Shown here in pieces: positions 35,339-46,522 of a stretch of DNA of 64,000 nucleotides (its first letter is position 1; each line of letters opens with the position of its first letter). The position numbers and the translations under genes are program-made. The notes beneath the pieces were generated by a model. It saw nothing but the letters and a program-made list of their open reading frames with translations. It was not told the DNA's origin and made no database searches. The DNA is from Prevotella sp. (lineage in GTDB: Bacteria; Bacteroidota; Bacteroidia; Bacteroidales; Bacteroidaceae): the NCBI GenBank assembly GCA_017445845.1, contig JAFSRY010000033.1, positions 53,021 through 117,020 on the forward strand, read 5' to 3'.

Positions 35339-37516
35339 CTACTCACATCCTCCCGGGCTTTCTCTTACCAAGTCGGGCATGATGCGCAGTTCGGAAGCAG
35401 TGATGCCTAAGCCTTCCAGTACACTTCTGTCACTATCGAGCCGTTCGGTCAACATCTCCTGTTGGCGCTGCTTCTGGCTATATTTTTTTAGTAACCTGAC
35501 TGCATCGTCCATCTGCCGCAAAGCCCAATGGCAATAGGCTTTGTTGAGCAAATCGTCATCGGTGGGTTCTGCTGCCGTCATCAGCTGGTTACAATAGGTG
35601 AGGGCCTTTTCCGGTTGAGCTTGTTTGAGAAAAGCCCATGCCAGCGTTCGCTTGACTCGCGGGTCGTCTTCGTGCTCGTAGTGAAGTCGGAAAAGTTCAT
35701 TCATCACTTCATTGGACTTACCGTCTTCGATGGCGGCAATACAGTAATTCAGTGTGTAGTTGAAGTTTTCTTGGTGATTGGTTCTCAGCTGTTGGTATGC
35801 TTGTCGGGCGGCAGCAAAGTTGGATAATAGGAATGCTGTTCTTGCAAAACCCCGTAGTGCCTGCTCGTTGTCCGGGCTTATCGCCAAAGCTTTTTTGAAG
35901 TGTCTAAGTGCCTCAATTGTTGCGTGCGACATCAGTAGTGCCCACCCGTAGAGTGTCTGATAGTCGGCGTTGTCGTCACATGTTCTGTAGTTCAACACTT
36001 CAAGCGTGTAGGCGTACTTTTTCTTTTTATATAAGAAATGTGCCAATTGCATCTGAAACTCCGTGGTGAAAGTCTCTTTCGGAAGGTGAGTCACGAAGAG
36101 TGCGTTTCTTCCTTCGGGTCCATTGTTGGTGTCGAAAGGATTATAGAGCGAGAGCCTTTGTGTGAAAAGTCTGTGGAGTCGATATAAGTCCTGCAGATAC
36201 ATTCTGCGGATGTATTCAGGTGTCTTTGTGGTCGCTTCCTGTGGAAAATCCGGTATCGATTCTGCATTCCCCATCATCTCGCGCACGTTTTGTGGAAGTT
36301 TTCCTACCACGCTTCTTGTTGCCAGTACCAATGAGTATTTGTCAGAATCGCAGAAAGGCCCTCTTTCAAAAATGTGGTGCATGATGCGCATGAGGTCGCT
36401 GGCTGCAGATATGGAGTCGGTCAATTGTGGATGTTCCAGATAGAACGGCATCAGCCAGTTGCTCAATGTGGCGAAAAAGGTGAAACGCTTCATCTGTGAA
36501 AAGCCTCCGAAGTAGATGTCGGCACCTTGTTGTTGCATTTCATTCATTCGTTTCATGCTTTGCTCGAGACGTTCGATTGCTTCGTCGTCGGCATTGGGAT
36601 TGAGAATGTCCTTAAGGGCGTCGTCCTCCGTTTCCTCGATACCGAAACGGGTCATGCGCAACTTGCTGTTTTCCATTAGGTCTGGCATGATGTCGCGTTG
36701 AATGGTTTGATGGTCGGCTTCGGCATTGAGGCAATGTATGACCTGCATCTGTAGAGAGATGAGTTGTGAAGCGTCGGTAATGGCGGGCAAAGCTCCATAC
36801 ATGGAAGGCTCGTAGCATTTCAAAGAGAAACTCCAGCCGACCAATGCCCGCTGTCGGAGCTGCTCGTCGTCACTTTCGTTGAATACATCAGTTAAGACGC
36901 GTAGCTTGTTAATGTCAGGAAAGTTTTCGGCTGACAATGAAATAGCAGAGAGTAATAGCTGCTGGTCGGCAACATCGATGGTGGGCGAAAGCAGGAGTCT
37001 GGTGAAGGCTTCTGTTTCTCCGTCGTTCCAGGCTGGAGCCACCAGAATTGCCATAAAGAGGGCATTGAGGTAATCCTGATGCTCCTTGAAGAGTTGTGCC
37101 CCGTTGTCTTCTCTTTTTTCTATTGACAGCATTGCACGTTCCTGCACAAATGCCTCTAACCGTTGTTGGATGTAGTCAGGGTTCATGTTCTGCTTTGCAG
37201 CCATGGCATTTGCTGATGCGTATAGGCTGTCGAGTCTTGCTGAAACGATGCGGTCGATATCGAATGTCAACTTGTAGAATCGCCGTTTGAGACTTTCATA
37301 GAGTTCGTCTTGCCGTTTGTCGATAAGGCCGCGTGACATGAAGTCTTTCATCAGGTTATAGTCGTTCTCAATGGCTTCAAGTCGGCTTTGGTCATTGACA
37401 AACGGATATTTCGACAGAAACTCATGCATCTGTCGGAGAGAAACATCCAGGCGTCCCTCGCGTATGAGTTCCATCCTGAGTGCAGACAAGTAGTTATGAG
37501 AGTCAGTGAGTTGCAT
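35339..37516 (-). CDS. Large TPR-repeat protein, function unknown
   Basis: About 725 residues from the ATG at 37516 (MQLTDSHNYLSAL); an upstream ATG at 37570 would overlap the preceding gene by 68 bases. No signal peptide or membrane segment. The whole chain is helical; C-terminal tetratricopeptide repeats are clear (LYGWALLMSHATIEALRHFKKALAISPDN, ALRGFARTAFLLSNFAAARQAYQQL, TLAWAFLKQAQPEKALTYCNQLM). N-terminal regions are helical but not recognisable. It overlaps the solute-binding lipoprotein gene by 14 bases, implying coupled translation. A scaffold role is likely; the target is unknown. Confidence 0.75.
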   Translation of the reverse strand: MQLTDSHNYLSALRMELIREGRLDVSLRQMHEFLSKYPFVNDQSRLEAIENDYNLMKDFMSRGLIDKRQDELYESLKRRFYKLTFDIDRIVSARLDSLYASANAMAAKQNMNPDYIQQRLEAFVQERAMLSIEKREDNGAQLFKEHQDYLNALFMAILVAPAWNDGETEAFTRLLLSPTIDVADQQLLLSAISLSAENFPDINKLRVLTDVFNESDDEQLRQRALVGWSFSLKCYEPSMYGALPAITDASQLISLQMQVIHCLNAEADHQTIQRDIMPDLMENSKLRMTRFGIEETEDDALKDILNPNADDEAIERLEQSMKRMNEMQQQGADIYFGGFSQMKRFTFFATLSNWLMPFYLEHPQLTDSISAASDLMRIMHHIFERGPFCDSDKYSLVLATRSVVGKLPQNVREMMGNAESIPDFPQEATTKTPEYIRRMYLQDLYRLHRLFTQRLSLYNPFDTNNGPEGRNALFVTHLPKETFTTEFQMQLAHFLYKKKKYAYTLEVLNYRTCDDNADYQTLYGWALLMSHATIEALRHFKKALAISPDNEQALRGFARTAFLLSNFAAARQAYQQLRTNHQENFNYTLNYCIAAIEDGKSNEVMNELFRLHYEHEDDPRVKRTLAWAFLKQAQPEKALTYCNQLMTAAEPTDDDLLNKAYCHWALRQMDDAVRLLKKYSQKQRQQEMLTERLDSDRSVLEGLGITASELRIMPDLVRESPGGCE

Positions 37517-38375
37517 GTTTGTAGTAATGAATGTTGACCAGCGAGTCGATGGCTGCTTTTTCGTGGACACCCGTGTGTTTCATGATAAGGTCAGAGAAGG
37601 CATGTATGCCACGTTTGTTGAGTGTGTCGCAAGCGGTATCGTAGGCTTTTGCGAAGGATTCTATTTGCGACTTCCGGAACTCATTATCGATGTTCTTCTG
37701 TGCAAAGACGAACACCCCGAGGGAGTCCTTTATCAGCTTACTGTCAGCCAGTTGATAATGTCCTATCAAGAGGGCTTTTGTCGCTTGTGGTTCGGGCAGC
37801 CAGAGTGCGTCTATCTCATTGTTGATCAGCATGGAAAGCCTGAGGTCGACATCATTGATTTGAACGCGGAAGACATCAGCGGTAGTCTTAACATTCCTCA
37901 GTACCTCATCGCAGAGATAATCGGTAGCCGAATGACGGGTCATGGCCATCATTTTGTCTCCCAACTGGCGTAAAGCCTTGATGCGTGCCTGTCGGTTGGC
38001 AATCAGTTTCCAGGAAAGCGGTGTTACGGCGAAGCGATTGAGCTTTAAGCCTTTCTTCTCAAGGAACTCAGCACGGAAACAGTCGGTCAGTGCACCTTCT
38101 ACACTGCCTCCGACAAGGGCTGTGTCGACGTCCATGTGAGCCTTGAAGGGAATGAGTCTTACGTCTACTTTTTCACGGGTAAATAACCCGCAGTCCTCAG
38201 CCACCCATAGGGGAAGTGCGTCGAGCGTGGGCAGACAAGCTATTTTCAGTGACAGCGAGTCGGACTGTTCCTGTTTGATGCCCTGTTTTGCGTTTTCTTC
38301 CGATTGTTTCGGGGCGTTTTGACTACATGAGAACAAGGCAAAAGCAAAGAGGACATAATATAAATGATGTTTCAT
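37503..38375 (-). CDS. Orphan solute-binding lipoprotein (SsuA/THI5-like)
   Basis: A 290-residue lipoprotein with lipobox ALFSC (Cys17). The mature domain resembles NMT1/SsuA/TauA periplasmic binding proteins: LKIACLPTLDALPLWVAEDCGLFTREKVDVRLIPF, ALVGGSVEGALTD, and IDALWLPEPQATKALL. These deliver nitrate, sulfonates or pyrimidine precursors to ABC importers. No permease or ATPase gene is adjacent; instead a cytoplasmic TPR gene overlaps it. The leftward promoter probably lies in the short gap to radA (TACTTTTG at 38387-38380). Confidence 0.82.
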   Translation of the reverse strand: MKHHLYYVLFAFALFSCSQNAPKQSEENAKQGIKQEQSDSLSLKIACLPTLDALPLWVAEDCGLFTREKVDVRLIPFKAHMDVDTALVGGSVEGALTDCFRAEFLEKKGLKLNRFAVTPLSWKLIANRQARIKALRQLGDKMMAMTRHSATDYLCDEVLRNVKTTADVFRVQINDVDLRLSMLINNEIDALWLPEPQATKALLIGHYQLADSKLIKDSLGVFVFAQKNIDNEFRKSQIESFAKAYDTACDTLNKRGIHAFSDLIMKHTGVHEKAAIDSLVNIHYYKHATH

Positions 38376-38396
38376 ACCGCAAAAGTAGCAATAATT

Positions 38397-38428
38397 TTTG
38401 TAACTACCGAAATTATTTTGTACTTTTG
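38397..38428 (+). promoter_or_regulatory. Promoter of radA
   Basis: TTTG (38397-38400), 20 bases, TACTTTTG (38421-38428), 18 bases before the chosen start. Confidence 0.75.
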
Positions 38429-38446
38429 CATAAGTTTAATGAATTT

Positions 38447-39889
38447 ATGGCAAAAGACAAGATTGCTTACGTTTGCGAGAACTGCGGACAGGAGTCAGCC
38501 AAGTGGGTTGGCAAGTGTCCTTCGTGTGGTCAATGGAACACGTTTAAGGAAATTCGTGTGAGCAGTGATACGGGCACTCGTGCCGCCCGTTCGGCAGCCC
38601 ATGTGTTGAACAGCCATCGTTCAGCCAATCCCGAAGCGATGCCTCAGCGTCTGCGCGATATTTCAGGCCAAGCCATGCCTCGCATGGATATGCATGATGA
38701 TGAGCTGAACAGGGTCTTGGGTGGTGGATTAGTTCATGGCAGTATTATCCTTCTTGGTGGTGAGCCGGGCATTGGTAAAAGCACTCTGACCCTTCAGACT
38801 ATACTCCGAATGCCTGACCGTCGCATTCTTTACATCAGCGGTGAAGAGAGTGCTTATCAGTTGAAGATGCGGGCCGAGCGACTGCTTTCGAACGGCTATA
38901 TGGGGCACCATACTGATGCTACCGTCAGCAGGGAAAGCGTAGATTTTGAAAACCTTCTCATTCTTTGCGAAACCTCTCTTGAGGCTATCTTTTCCCACAT
39001 CAAGGATGTGAAGCCGGAGTTGGTAGTCATTGACTCCATTCAGACCATCGCCACGGAGGAAGTGGAGAGTTCAGCAGGCAGCGTCAGTCAGGTGCGCGAA
39101 TGTGCTGCCTCGCTGTTGCGTTTTGCCAAGTCGAGCGGCACTCCCGTTATTCTGATTGGCCATATCAATAAGGAAGGAACGCTTGCAGGACCAAAGATCT
39201 TAGAACACATTGTTGATACCGTTATTCAGTTCGAAGGCGACCAACATTATATGTATCGTATACTTCGAAGCATCAAGAACCGATTTGGTTCAACGTCAGA
39301 ACTCGGCATCTATGAGATGCGGCCAACGGGTCTTCGTCCAGTCTCTAACCCCTCCGAGCTTTTGTTGACACAAGACCATGACGGTCTTTCGGGCATTGCC
39401 ATCACCGCAGCGATAGAAGGCATCCGTCCTTTCCTCGTTGAGACGCAGGCTCTTGTGTCGTCGGCCGCCTACGGCACTCCCCAGCGTCAGGCTACGGGCT
39501 TCGACCAACGCCGTCTGAACATGCTGTTGGCTGTGCTTGAGAAACGGGTTGGCTTCAAGCTCATGCAGAAAGATGTATTCCTTAATATAGCCGGCGGCCT
39601 CAGGGTCACCGACCTTGCGATGGATTTAAGTGTGATTGCTGCCGTGCTCTCCTCTAACGTTGACACGCCTATTGAGAGCGGGTGGTGTATGGCTGGCGAG
39701 GTAGGTCTTTCCGGCGAAGTGCGCCCGGTGAGTCGCATCGAGCAGCGCATTGCAGAGGCCGAGAAGTTAGGCTTTACCCACATGATAGTGCCTAAGAACA
39801 ACCTATCGGGACTTAACCTGAAGCAGTTCCACATCGAACTGCATCCGGTGAGGAAGGTCGAAGAAGCCTTGCGAGCTCTTTTCGGATAA
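38447..39889 (+). CDS. radA: DNA repair protein RadA
   Basis: A 480-residue RecA-like ATPase that promotes branch migration in recombination. The start at 38447 places the zinc finger at the N terminus: CENC (Cys10, 13) and CPSC (24, 27). Walker A is GGEPGIGKST, Walker B LVVIDSIQT, followed by the RadA-specific KNRFGSTSELG and a Lon-protease-like C-terminal domain (GGLRVTDLAMDLSV, GEVGLSGEVRPV). A longer frame from 38288 begins upstream of the promoter and is rejected. rfbC follows after 20 bases. Confidence 0.95.
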   Translation: MAKDKIAYVCENCGQESAKWVGKCPSCGQWNTFKEIRVSSDTGTRAARSAAHVLNSHRSANPEAMPQRLRDISGQAMPRMDMHDDELNRVLGGGLVHGSIILLGGEPGIGKSTLTLQTILRMPDRRILYISGEESAYQLKMRAERLLSNGYMGHHTDATVSRESVDFENLLILCETSLEAIFSHIKDVKPELVVIDSIQTIATEEVESSAGSVSQVRECAASLLRFAKSSGTPVILIGHINKEGTLAGPKILEHIVDTVIQFEGDQHYMYRILRSIKNRFGSTSELGIYEMRPTGLRPVSNPSELLLTQDHDGLSGIAITAAIEGIRPFLVETQALVSSAAYGTPQRQATGFDQRRLNMLLAVLEKRVGFKLMQKDVFLNIAGGLRVTDLAMDLSVIAAVLSSNVDTPIESGWCMAGEVGLSGEVRPVSRIEQRIAEAEKLGFTHMIVPKNNLSGLNLKQFHIELHPVRKVEEALRALFG

Positions 39890-39909
39890 GAATAAAAACA
39901 ATTATATAT

Positions 39910-40479
39910 ATGGAAATCATTAAGACAGACATTGAAGGCCTCCTTATCATCAAACCACGTATTTTTGAAGACCAGCGGGGTTATTTCTTTGAGTCCTTTT
40001 CGCAAAGGGAGTTTGACAAAAAGGTTTATCCTGTAACCTTTGTGCAGGACAACGAGAGTAAATCAACGTATGGTGTAATGCGCGGACTTCATTTTCAGCG
40101 TCCCCCCTTCACGCAAAGTAAACTGGTGAGGTGTGTCAAGGGTGCCGTGCTGGATGTGGCAGTAGACATCCGTAAGGGCTCTAAGACCTACGGGCAGCAT
40201 GTGGCCGTTGAACTCACCGAAGACAATCACCTTCAGTTCTTCATTCCCAAGGGTTTCGCCCACGGTTTTGCCGTTCTTTCCGAAACCGCCGTGTTCCAAT
40301 ATAAATGCGATGAGTTCTATCATCCAGAAGCCGACGACGGCATCAGCATTCTTGATGAGTCGTTAGGCATCGACTGGTATGTGGCCGACAAAGCTATCCT
40401 CAGCGAGAAGGACACGCGGCACGCTCTCTTGAAGGATTTTGAAAGCCCGTTCGACATTCAGGATTACAGTCATCATTAA
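39910..40479 (+). CDS. rfbC: dTDP-4-dehydrorhamnose 3,5-epimerase
   Basis: A 189-residue cupin epimerase, third enzyme of dTDP-L-rhamnose synthesis. It has the family pattern: IFEDQRGYFFESF near residue 20, GVMRGLHFQ with catalytic His61, DVAVDIRKGSKTYGQ, IPKGFAHGFAVLSE and the Tyr131 strand QYKCDEFYHPE. It sits 20 bases behind radA and 13 bases before rfbD, so the last two rhamnose enzymes are cotranscribed. The first two (rfbA, rfbB) are not in the window. Confidence 0.95.
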   Translation: MEIIKTDIEGLLIIKPRIFEDQRGYFFESFSQREFDKKVYPVTFVQDNESKSTYGVMRGLHFQRPPFTQSKLVRCVKGAVLDVAVDIRKGSKTYGQHVAVELTEDNHLQFFIPKGFAHGFAVLSETAVFQYKCDEFYHPEADDGISILDESLGIDWYVADKAILSEKDTRHALLKDFESPFDIQDYSHH

Positions 40480-40492
40480 AAAATACAGCCAT

Positions 40493-41377
40493 ATGAACAT
40501 ACTTGTAACAGGTTCCAACGGACAGTTGGGCAATGAAATGAGGTTAGTCAGCCGCCATTCAACCGACCATTACATCTTCACGGATGTCGTCGAAACGGAA
40601 GGCTTGGAGACGACCCTTCTTGACATCACCGACCTGGCGGCAGTCCGTGAAATCGTAAGGGCGAACGATGTGAACGTCATCGTAAACTGTGCCGCCTATA
40701 CTAATGTCGACAAGGCTGAGAGTGATGAGGCGCTGTGCGAGTTGCTCAATGCGAAGGCTCCCGAAAACCTTGCCGTCGCCATGAAGGAAGTCGGCGGGTT
40801 GCTGGTGCATATTTCCACCGACTATGTCTTTGGCGGCGATCCTTATAATACACCATGCAAAGAAGACCAGAAGGGCACTCCAACGGGTGTCTATGGTGCT
40901 ACGAAGCTGCGAGGCGAACAAAACATACAGGCGACGGGCGTTGACTATATCATCATCCGGACGGCGTGGCTCTATTCCGAATTCGGACGGAACTTTGTCA
41001 AGACGATGCTCAGTCTCACGGCAACAAAGCCGCAGCTGAAAGTTGTATTCGACCAGACGGGCACACCGACGTATGCCCTTGACCTTGCAGAGGCTATTTT
41101 CAACATTGTCGAGCAGCGGAAATACAAAGGAAACACAGGTACTTATCACTTCAGCAACGAAGGTGTCTGCTCATGGTATGACTTTACGAAGTTGATTGCC
41201 GAGATTGCCGGAAATACAACCTGCGACATCCAGCCCTGCCATAGCGACGAGTTTCCGAGTCCTGTGAAGCGTCCTGCTTATTCCGTCCTTGACAAGACAA
41301 AGATTAAGGAAACCTTCCAGCTGACCATTCCTTATTGGACCGACTCCCTTAGGAAGTGCATGTCTCAGATGGTGTGA
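40493..41377 (+). CDS. rfbD: dTDP-4-dehydrorhamnose reductase
   Basis: A 294-residue extended short-chain reductase completing dTDP-L-rhamnose. The start at 40493 gives MNILVTGSNGQLGNEM, the NADPH-binding motif; a longer in-frame start would run inside rfbC. Catalytic YGATKLRGE contains the Tyr-x3-Lys pair, and the substrate part PTYALDLAEAIF, YHFSNEG and RPAYSVLDKTKIKE are conserved. The 3' end overlaps the opposing folC by 29 bases, so the two transcripts are antisense at their ends. Confidence 0.95.
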   Translation: MNILVTGSNGQLGNEMRLVSRHSTDHYIFTDVVETEGLETTLLDITDLAAVREIVRANDVNVIVNCAAYTNVDKAESDEALCELLNAKAPENLAVAMKEVGGLLVHISTDYVFGGDPYNTPCKEDQKGTPTGVYGATKLRGEQNIQATGVDYIIIRTAWLYSEFGRNFVKTMLSLTATKPQLKVVFDQTGTPTYALDLAEAIFNIVEQRKYKGNTGTYHFSNEGVCSWYDFTKLIAEIAGNTTCDIQPCHSDEFPSPVKRPAYSVLDKTKIKETFQLTIPYWTDSLRKCMSQMV

Positions 41378-42641
41378 GTTCCGTCAACAGGTCGGCCACG
41401 ACATAGCTGGAGCCTCCCACGAAGATGAAGTCGTCGTCGTCGGCCTCATCGAGGGCAGCCCGATAGGCTTTGGCTACGCTGTCGTAGACGCAGCCCGGAA
41501 TACCCATTGCCAAGGCTTTCTCAGCCACCTTCGTGGCAGGGATGGCACGATGGGTCGAAGCCTGTGTAAAGTAGAAATGGACAGGCCGCGCAAGGCTGAT
41601 TTCCTTCAGGAGCGCCAGCACACCGTCGATGTCTTTGTCGTCAACCATACCGAAAACAAGGCGCAGCCCGTCAGCGGGTTGTGCCTTTATTTGTGGTGCG
41701 AGGTACTGCCATCCAGCCAGGTTATGGCCGGTGTCGCAGACGACGAGAGGAGATTTCTGCAGCGTTTCCCAGCGTCCACGGAGTCCTGTGAGGGTGCTGA
41801 CGTGGGAGAGGGCGAACGGGAGCGTCTCCGGCTTTTCCAGATAATGCTTTATTTCCGGCAATTCCTTCGAGATTACCTCGAGTGCGCAGAGGATGGTTTT
41901 CAGGTTCTTGTGCTGATAGCTGCCTTTCAGTTCGAAGGCTTCCTGTAGCCGATGGGGTGGGGCTGGCAGTTCTTCAGCGAAGATGATGGGAGCCTTTTGC
42001 TCTTGAGCTTTCTGAAGAAAGACCGGCCGCGTCTCAGGCGTGGTCTCACCGATGACGACGGGAACGCTCTGTTTGATGATGCCTGCTTTCTCGGCAGCGA
42101 TTTCGGCAAGGGTGTTTCCGAGGAACTGCGTGTGGTCGAACGAGATGTTGGTGATGACCGACAGCCGTGGTCGGATGATGTTCGTTGAGTCGAGTCGCCC
42201 GCCGAGTCCAACCTCAATGACGGCTATGTCGACCTTTTGTTCTTCAAAATATTTGAATGCCAGTGCCGTGGTGAGTTCAAAGAAAGATGGCTGCAGCGTG
42301 GTGTTCCATTCTCGGAAGTCCTCTACGAAGCTGATGACACGTTCTTTGCTGATACACTCGCCGTTGACGCGGATGCGTTCGCGGAAGTCTACGAGGTGTG
42401 GTGAGGTGTATAGCCCTACGCGCAGTCCTGCCGTCTGCAGGATGGCGGCGAGCGTGTGCGATGTGGAGCCTTTACCGTTCGTGCCGGCCACATGGAGTGT
42501 CATGTAGTGGCGGTGCGGTTGTCCGTAGTGTCGGTCGAGGGCCTCCGTAGTCTGTAGCCCCGGCTTATAAGCAGAAGCACCCACATGTTCGAAAACAGGG
42601 GTGCTGGTGTATAGATAGTCTAATGTTTCTTCGTAGGTCAT
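41349..42641 (-). CDS. folC: Bifunctional folylpolyglutamate/dihydrofolate synthase
   Basis: A 430-residue Mur-ligase-family enzyme that adds glutamate to dihydropteroate and folates. The P-loop is HVAGTNGKGSTSH, followed by the GLYTSPHLVDFRERIRVNG loop, AVIEVGLGGRLDSTN, and SFDHTQFLGNT with the metal-binding His. The C-terminal domain has VCDTGHNLAGW and VFGMVDDKD. It begins 12 bases after dnaJ and is the last gene of the ABC-F, grpE, dnaJ, folC leftward run. Confidence 0.93.
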   Translation of the reverse strand: MTYEETLDYLYTSTPVFEHVGASAYKPGLQTTEALDRHYGQPHRHYMTLHVAGTNGKGSTSHTLAAILQTAGLRVGLYTSPHLVDFRERIRVNGECISKERVISFVEDFREWNTTLQPSFFELTTALAFKYFEEQKVDIAVIEVGLGGRLDSTNIIRPRLSVITNISFDHTQFLGNTLAEIAAEKAGIIKQSVPVVIGETTPETRPVFLQKAQEQKAPIIFAEELPAPPHRLQEAFELKGSYQHKNLKTILCALEVISKELPEIKHYLEKPETLPFALSHVSTLTGLRGRWETLQKSPLVVCDTGHNLAGWQYLAPQIKAQPADGLRLVFGMVDDKDIDGVLALLKEISLARPVHFYFTQASTHRAIPATKVAEKALAMGIPGCVYDSVAKAYRAALDEADDDDFIFVGGSSYVVADLLTELTPSETCTS

Positions 42642-42653
42642 GCAGGCATTGCC

Positions 42654-43826
42654 TTAGTTGAAATAATTCCTGAACTTTTCGAAGATAGAGCGGCGCGTTG
42701 AGGCATCGCCTTTGAAGTTGTCGCTGTTCTGCAGCTTTTCAAGCATCTGCCGTTCGTCGCGCGACAGTTCCTTCGGCACGTAGACACTGATGTTGACGAC
42801 AAGGTCGCCCCATCCTTGTCCGTAGCCCTGCACGGCTGGCAACCCCTTCCCACGCAGGCGCAGCGTCTTACCGGGTTGTGTCCCGGGCTCAATCTTCACC
42901 CTGACGCGACCGCCGTCGATGGTGGGTATCTCCACCTGACCGCCGAGGGCTGCCGTCGGGAAGTCGAGCAGCAGGTTGTAGATGACGTCCTGATGGTCGC
43001 GGATGAAGGTGTCGTTAGGTTCTTCCTCGATGAAGACCTGAATGTTTCCGTTGACGCCGTTGTGAGGTCCGGCATTGCCCTTACCCGGAACGTTGACGAC
43101 CATGCCGTCGCTGACACCGGCAGGGATGTTGATTTCTACGACTTCCTCACCTTTGACGATGCCTGTTCCCGAGCAGTGGCGGCACTTGTTCTTGATGACC
43201 TTTCCTTCACCGTGACAGGTGGGACACTCCTGTTGCGTCTGCATCATGCCGAGCATCGTGCGCATGGTCTTGACGACGACACCGCGACCCTGACATGTCG
43301 GACAGGTCTCAGAAGAGCTGTTGCCTTCAGCACCCGTACCATGGCAGTGGGGACACTGTACGTCTTTCTTCACCTTGAACTTTTTCGTCACCCCCGTGGC
43401 AACCTCCTGCAGGGTGAGTCTTACCTTAAGACGCAGGTCGCTGCCTCTGTACTGCCGTTGCCCGCTGCCACCGCCGAAGCCCGACGAGAAGCCGCCGAAG
43501 CCACCGCCGGAACCTCCGAAGAAGTCGCCGAAGATGCTGCCGAACTGCGAGAAGATGTCGTCCATCGAGAAGCCGCCGCTGGAGAAGCCACCGAAGCCAC
43601 CGGGAGCGTCGAAACCGAACTGGTCGTACTGCTGACGTTTCTGTGGGTCGTGGAGCACGTCGTAGGCTTCGGCAGCCTCTTTGAATTTCTCCTCGGCTTC
43701 CTTGTCGCCCGGGTTGCGGTCGGGGTGATATTTAATGGCAATCTTCCGATAAGCCTTCTTTATTTCGTCCTCTGTTGCTTTCTTGTCAACGCCAAGGACT
43801 TCATAGTAATCACGTTTCTGAGCCAT
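42654..43826 (-). CDS. dnaJ: Chaperone protein DnaJ
   Basis: A 390-residue type I J-protein. The J domain (residues 1-70) has YHPDRNPGD with the HPD triad that stimulates DnaK. A long Gly/Phe/Ser region follows (about 75-130), then four zinc-binding CxxCxGxG repeats ([32 protein letters not shown]) and C-terminal substrate-binding domains. It lies 9 bases after grpE. dnaK is not present in the window. Confidence 0.96.
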   Translation of the reverse strand: MAQKRDYYEVLGVDKKATEDEIKKAYRKIAIKYHPDRNPGDKEAEEKFKEAAEAYDVLHDPQKRQQYDQFGFDAPGGFGGFSSGGFSMDDIFSQFGSIFGDFFGGSGGGFGGFSSGFGGGSGQRQYRGSDLRLKVRLTLQEVATGVTKKFKVKKDVQCPHCHGTGAEGNSSSETCPTCQGRGVVVKTMRTMLGMMQTQQECPTCHGEGKVIKNKCRHCSGTGIVKGEEVVEINIPAGVSDGMVVNVPGKGNAGPHNGVNGNIQVFIEEEPNDTFIRDHQDVIYNLLLDFPTAALGGQVEIPTIDGGRVRVKIEPGTQPGKTLRLRGKGLPAVQGYGQGWGDLVVNISVYVPKELSRDERQMLEKLQNSDNFKGDASTRRSIFEKFRNYFN

Positions 43827-43835
43827 AGTTGTTAT

Positions 43836-44429
43836 TTACTGTCCTACTGCCACTTTGGCATGTCTGATGACTTTGTCGTTGAGCATGTAGCCTGTCTGCA
43901 CGCAGTCGATAACTTTACCTTTCTTTTCGTCGCCCATGCCAGGTACCATGGCGATGGCCTCGTGGTAGTCGACGTCAAAATCCTGTCCGTCGGTGTCAAT
44001 CTTCTTCACGCCGAGGCCTTCGAGCGTCTTGATGAACTTCTTGAAGATGAGGTCCATGCCTTCCTTCACGGCCTGAGCGTCGTCGGTGTGGGTGTCGGCC
44101 AACGCACGTTCGAAGTCGTCGAGCACGGGCAGGATGGCAGTGATGGTCTTTTCGCCTCCGTTGAGGATGAGTTCCGTCTTTTCTTTGAGGGTGCGCTTCT
44201 TGAAGTTGTCAAACTCGGCGATGGTGCGCAGCAGCTGGTCGCGCAACTTGGCGTTCTCCTCCTGTGCAGCCTCCAACGGGTCTTTCTCTTCTTCCTTTTC
44301 CTGCGGAGCCTCTTCAGCGGCAGCCTCTTCGCCTTCTGTGGCATCGGCGCCGGTGTTTTCCTCCTTTACGTCGTTGAGAGCTTCCTCCTCCTTATTTATT
44401 TCTTCGTTAAATTCTTTTTTCTTGTTCAT
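43836..44429 (-). CDS. grpE: Nucleotide exchange factor GrpE
   Basis: A 197-residue DnaK cochaperone. Residues 1 to about 65 are an acidic, Glu-rich segment; a long coiled-coil (LRDQLLRTIAEFDNFKKRTLKEKTELI) leads into the beta-wing ending in GKVIDCVQTGYMLNDKVIRHAKVAVGQ, the family signature. It precedes dnaJ by 9 bases. No CIRCE or other heat-shock operator was recognised upstream. Confidence 0.95.
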   Translation of the reverse strand: MNKKKEFNEEINKEEEALNDVKEENTGADATEGEEAAAEEAPQEKEEEKDPLEAAQEENAKLRDQLLRTIAEFDNFKKRTLKEKTELILNGGEKTITAILPVLDDFERALADTHTDDAQAVKEGMDLIFKKFIKTLEGLGVKKIDTDGQDFDVDYHEAIAMVPGMGDEKKGKVIDCVQTGYMLNDKVIRHAKVAVGQ

Positions 44430-44494
44430 AGTGATATGTTTAAACAGTTCTACAGACTCTGTAGCAAAAAGTGTGCCAAAAGGCGTTTGGTAGA

Positions 44495-46120
<1,626 letters not shown>

Positions 46121-46151
46121 TTATTTTTACCTTATTTTTTGTTTGCGCGTG

Positions 46152-46182
46152 CAAAGGTACGAATAAGTGAGCGCAAAACAAA
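46152..46182 (-). promoter_or_regulatory. Promoter of the ABC-F gene
   Basis: TTTG (46182-46179), 19 bases, TACCTTTG (46159-46152). The sequence TTTTGTTTTGCGC just upstream and TTCGTACCTTTGC match the ftsE promoters beyond the core elements. Confidence 0.75.
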
Positions 46183-46243
46183 AAAACAGAAACTTGTTTA
46201 TGATTTTTTTAGTTTTGCCGTGCGAAAGTACCTTATCCAAATA

Positions 46244-46334
46244 AAATGAGAAATGAGGAATGACGAATGAGAAATGAGTAATGGGTAATGAGTAATGAGG
46301 AATGAGTAATGAGAAATAAGGTATGAGGAATGAG
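46244..46334. repeat. Heptad array, 13 copies of NAATGAG
   Basis: Thirteen consecutive 7-base units in perfect register from 46244 to 46334, mainly AAATGAG, TAATGAG and GAATGAG with a few substitutions. It lies upstream of the ABC-F promoter. No coding potential is supported. Confidence 0.9.
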
Positions 46335-46522
46335 ATTATTTTTTTGGGGTGGTAGATTGGTAAGCCCACTCCAACTGGCAAATTTCCTAATCAGTTAGAT
46401 TGAGCCATGGAATTATTTTTGTTTAGATTTTTGCTCAAATTTAACACTTCCGAACTGTGGCAATGAGAAAAAATATGTAAGAAAACGAACAATTTGTCGG
46501 AGGTTCGGAATAATCGGGATAG

